From contig MHDO01000032.1 in assembly GCA_001805005.1 (NCBI GenBank), positions 1 through 6,771 on the forward strand: 6,771 nt of DNA, given 5' to 3'. The DNA comes from Nitrospinae bacterium RIFCSPLOWO2_12_39_16. Lineage in GTDB: Bacteria > Nitrospinota > Nitrospinia > UBA9942. The notes below the pieces were generated by a model. The model saw only the letters and a list, made by a program, of their open reading frames with translations. It was not told where the DNA came from and did not search any database. A program made the translations under genes and the position numbers. Below, in pieces: positions 5,559 to 6,771 of this stretch; position 1 is the stretch's first letter; each line of letters opens with the position of its first letter.

Positions 5559-6565
5559 ATAAAAAATCCGAATATCTAAACCCGAAATCCGAAATAAATT
5601 CAAAATTTCAAATTCAAATGTTCAAAACTGTTTCAAATTTCGATATTCGGATTTCGGATTTATTATTCTATATTCTGTCTTTTGTATTCTGTATTCTGTT
5701 TTTTGCTTGTGTCCCTCCACCTGCCAAACCTAAGCCTTCTTTAGAAATAACAAAACCTCCACCTGTCATAATAGACCCATTCAAATCAGTTTTAGATGAG
5801 CATCTTAAAAGGGCATTAAGTCTTGAACAGCAGGGTGAGATTCCGGGTGCAATAGAGGAATTTAAGATAGCACTTACAATAGACCAAACTAATGATGAAG
5901 CTAAAGTTGGGTTAAAGAGACTATCTGAAATGGCAGATATAGAGGCAGAAAAGCATTATCAAAAGGGGCTATCTCTAAAAAAAACTGACCCATCAAAGAC
6001 ACGAACAGAGTTTTTAATTGCACTAAGGTTAAAACCAGACTATCAATTAGCAATAGAGGAGCTTAAGGGATGGCACATATTCGTCGCAAAGTCACGATTA
6101 CTTGCCCCACCAGGTGAGACAGATACAGGGGTAGAAGATTATCTCAGTGTTGCCCTCTCTTTATTTGAGGATGGAGATTATGCAGGGGCTATTCAGGAGT
6201 TTTTAAAAGCTAAAGAAAAATATCCAAAAAATCCTGAGATAGTAAAACATTTAAACCTCTCATATTACAAGCAGGGTGTAGCACATTTTGAGAAAGGGGA
6301 GTACAAAAACGCATTGCAGATGTTCTTAAACCTCAAGCCCGATTTTGAAAAGGTTGGAGATTATATAAAGAAAGTCAAGGTAGGTTTAAAGAAAACGGCC
6401 GAAGACAGCTATAAAAACGGGCTTAAACTCTTTAGAGAGCAGAAATTAACTCAAGCAATTGAACAATGGAATATCGTCCTTGAAATAGAGCCTGAGCATA
6501 AAAAGGCGAGGGAATATATAGAAAAGGCAAAGAATCTCTTAAAATCACTGGAACAACTTAAATGA
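5555..6565 (+). CDS. TPR-repeat lipoprotein
   Basis: A 336-residue protein with a hydrophobic signal (about 36-50) ending in a lipobox-like LFFAC with C52, a Pro-rich linker (VPPPAKPKP), and then about five tetratricopeptide-like helix pairs (about 83-121, 133-170, 193-230, 235-270, 283-320). Typical TPR strings include GEIPGAIEEFKIAL, GDYAGAIQEFLKA and KLTQAIEQWNIVLEIEP. TPR proteins scaffold other proteins, so this may organise an envelope complex that includes the deacetylase; the partner is not shown by sequence. Its ATG overlaps the deacetylase stop as ATGA, so coupled translation is expected. An alternative start at 5618 (M22) would give a more usual 31-residue signal but has no ribosome site. 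The N-terminal codons consist of two heptamer arrays. Exact function unknown. Confidence 0.88.
   Translation: MNKKSEYLNPKSEINSKFQIQMFKTVSNFDIRISDLLFYILSFVFCILFFACVPPPAKPKPSLEITKPPPVIIDPFKSVLDEHLKRALSLEQQGEIPGAIEEFKIALTIDQTNDEAKVGLKRLSEMADIEAEKHYQKGLSLKKTDPSKTRTEFLIALRLKPDYQLAIEELKGWHIFVAKSRLLAPPGETDTGVEDYLSVALSLFEDGDYAGAIQEFLKAKEKYPKNPEIVKHLNLSYYKQGVAHFEKGEYKNALQMFLNLKPDFEKVGDYIKKVKVGLKKTAEDSYKNGLKLFREQKLTQAIEQWNIVLEIEPEHKKAREYIEKAKNLLKSLEQLK
5564..5661. repeat. Inverted AAATCCG heptamer array in the TPR gene start
   Basis: In exact 7-base register, 5564-5591 reads AAATCCG AATATCT AAACCCG AAATCCG, and 5641-5661 reads CGATATT CGGATTT CGGATTT, its inverse. AAATCCGAATATC (5564-5576) pairs perfectly with 5642-5654. 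The middle (5592-5640) also falls into 7-base TTCAAAN-like units. The array encodes residues about 4-36 of the TPR lipoprotein, a polar N-region (KKSEYLNPKSEI) and the charged DIRISDL before the hydrophobic core. Confidence 0.85.
5665..5706. repeat. Direct NTTCTGT heptamer array encoding the TPR lipoprotein signal core
   Basis: Six consecutive 7-mers, ATTCTAT ATTCTGT CTTTTGT ATTCTGT ATTCTGT TTTTTGC. They have the same base pattern as the pyrimidine-rich arm in the deacetylase gene, but no facing inverse copy is seen here. They encode the hydrophobic run YILSFVFCILFF just before C52. Confidence 0.85.
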
Positions 6566-6579
6566 TAAAAACCTGAATT

Positions 6580-6678
6580 AACCACAGATTAACACAGATT
6601 TACACAGAAAAATTAACACAGATAAAAAAGATTTTTTAAAAAGTTTAAATCTGTGTTCATCCGTGTTCATCTGTGGTT
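6580..6678. repeat. Inverted 10-base-period CACAG repeat between convergent genes
   Basis: Arms of 29 bases (6580-6608 and 6650-6678) match at 25 positions when inverted, around a 41-base A/T-rich loop. Each arm has 10-base units: CACAG starts at 6583, 6593 and 6603, with an extra copy at 6617. The other arm has CTGTG/CCGTG at 6651, 6661 and 6671. It sits between the TPR gene end (6565) and the convergent gene end (6703), so transcripts from both sides would fold it. No clean T-run follows the stem, so a role as bidirectional terminator or 3' shield is only possible. Similar CACAGAT hairpins are, from memory, common in environmental bacterial genomes. Confidence 0.85.
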
Positions 6679-6702
6679 GCTTTTATAATTTTCTATTTGA
6701 GA

Positions 6703-6771
6703 TTATACGGCATCATCTCCTCTTTCACCTGTCCTTATCCTTACCGCATCCTCTAAACTCATAATAAATAT
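6703..6771 (-). CDS. C-terminal end of an unidentified gene (starts outside the window)
   Basis: The minus-strand frame is open from the right edge to TAA at 6703-6705, giving 22 residues that end SLEDAVRIRTGERGDDAV. The composition is protein-like and the stop is followed by noncoding repeat DNA, which fits a true gene end convergent with the TPR lipoprotein. The tail is too short for me to recognise a family. An in-frame ATG at 6762 exists, but a 19-residue gene is less likely. Confidence 0.5.
   Translation of the reverse strand: MFIMSLEDAVRIRTGERGDDAV

Noticed and set aside
6624..6637. A6-GA-T6 palindrome in the loop of the right-hand repeat, considered as a terminator
   Set aside because: A two-base loop cannot form, and an A/T-only stem without a following T-run is not a convincing terminator.

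Overview
The window looks like a chromosomal segment from a Gram-negative, probably uncultivated bacterium of the Nitrospirota/Desulfobacterota kind. This placement is an inference of low certainty. It rests on a sigma54-dependent response regulator, two proteins with lipoprotein-type signal peptides, moderately AT-rich genes, and abundant short-period inverted repeats between and inside genes. No rRNA, tRNA, CRISPR array, transposase or phage gene is visible.

Left part (1-2176, minus strand): a damaged or unusually organised type I restriction locus. In transcription order it holds a half-size HsdS with one recognition domain and no proper N-terminus, a possible 27-residue small ORF, then HsdR in two pieces. 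The HsdR N-terminal piece carries the PD-(D/E)xK nuclease. A +1 frame change lies almost exactly at the nuclease/helicase boundary, and the helicase piece continues past the left edge. No hsdM is present in the window. The gap between hsdS and hsdR contains three hairpins with the same three-base loop. By eye this block is more GC-rich than the rest, which fits a horizontally acquired cassette.

Middle (2177-3922): an AT-rich spacer with a weak terminator and a doubtful sigma54-like site, then a complete NtrC-family regulator on the minus strand with no kinase gene beside it. A short divergent intergenic region follows, holding the promoter and 5' leader of the next operon.

Right part (3923-6565, plus strand): a tight three-gene operon of peptide deformylase (def), a LysM-like/NodB polysaccharide deacetylase with a lipoprotein signal, and a TPR lipoprotein. 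The genes overlap by 26 and 4 bases. The last two products are probably outer-envelope proteins, the deacetylase acting on peptidoglycan or an exopolysaccharide. A gene on the minus strand ends at 6703, convergent with the operon, and a large inverted repeat lies between them.

The most striking structure is a set of heptanucleotide arrays, many in inverted orientation, at all three upstream junctions of the def operon: TATARGT before def, ACAGAAR between def and the deacetylase, and AAATCCG plus NTTCTGT between the deacetylase and the TPR gene. In the last two cases the arrays are translated. The purine-rich arm encodes a polar, charged N-region and the pyrimidine-rich arm encodes the hydrophobic core of the lipoprotein signal peptide. 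Repeat DNA therefore appears to have been recruited as export signal in two neighbouring genes.
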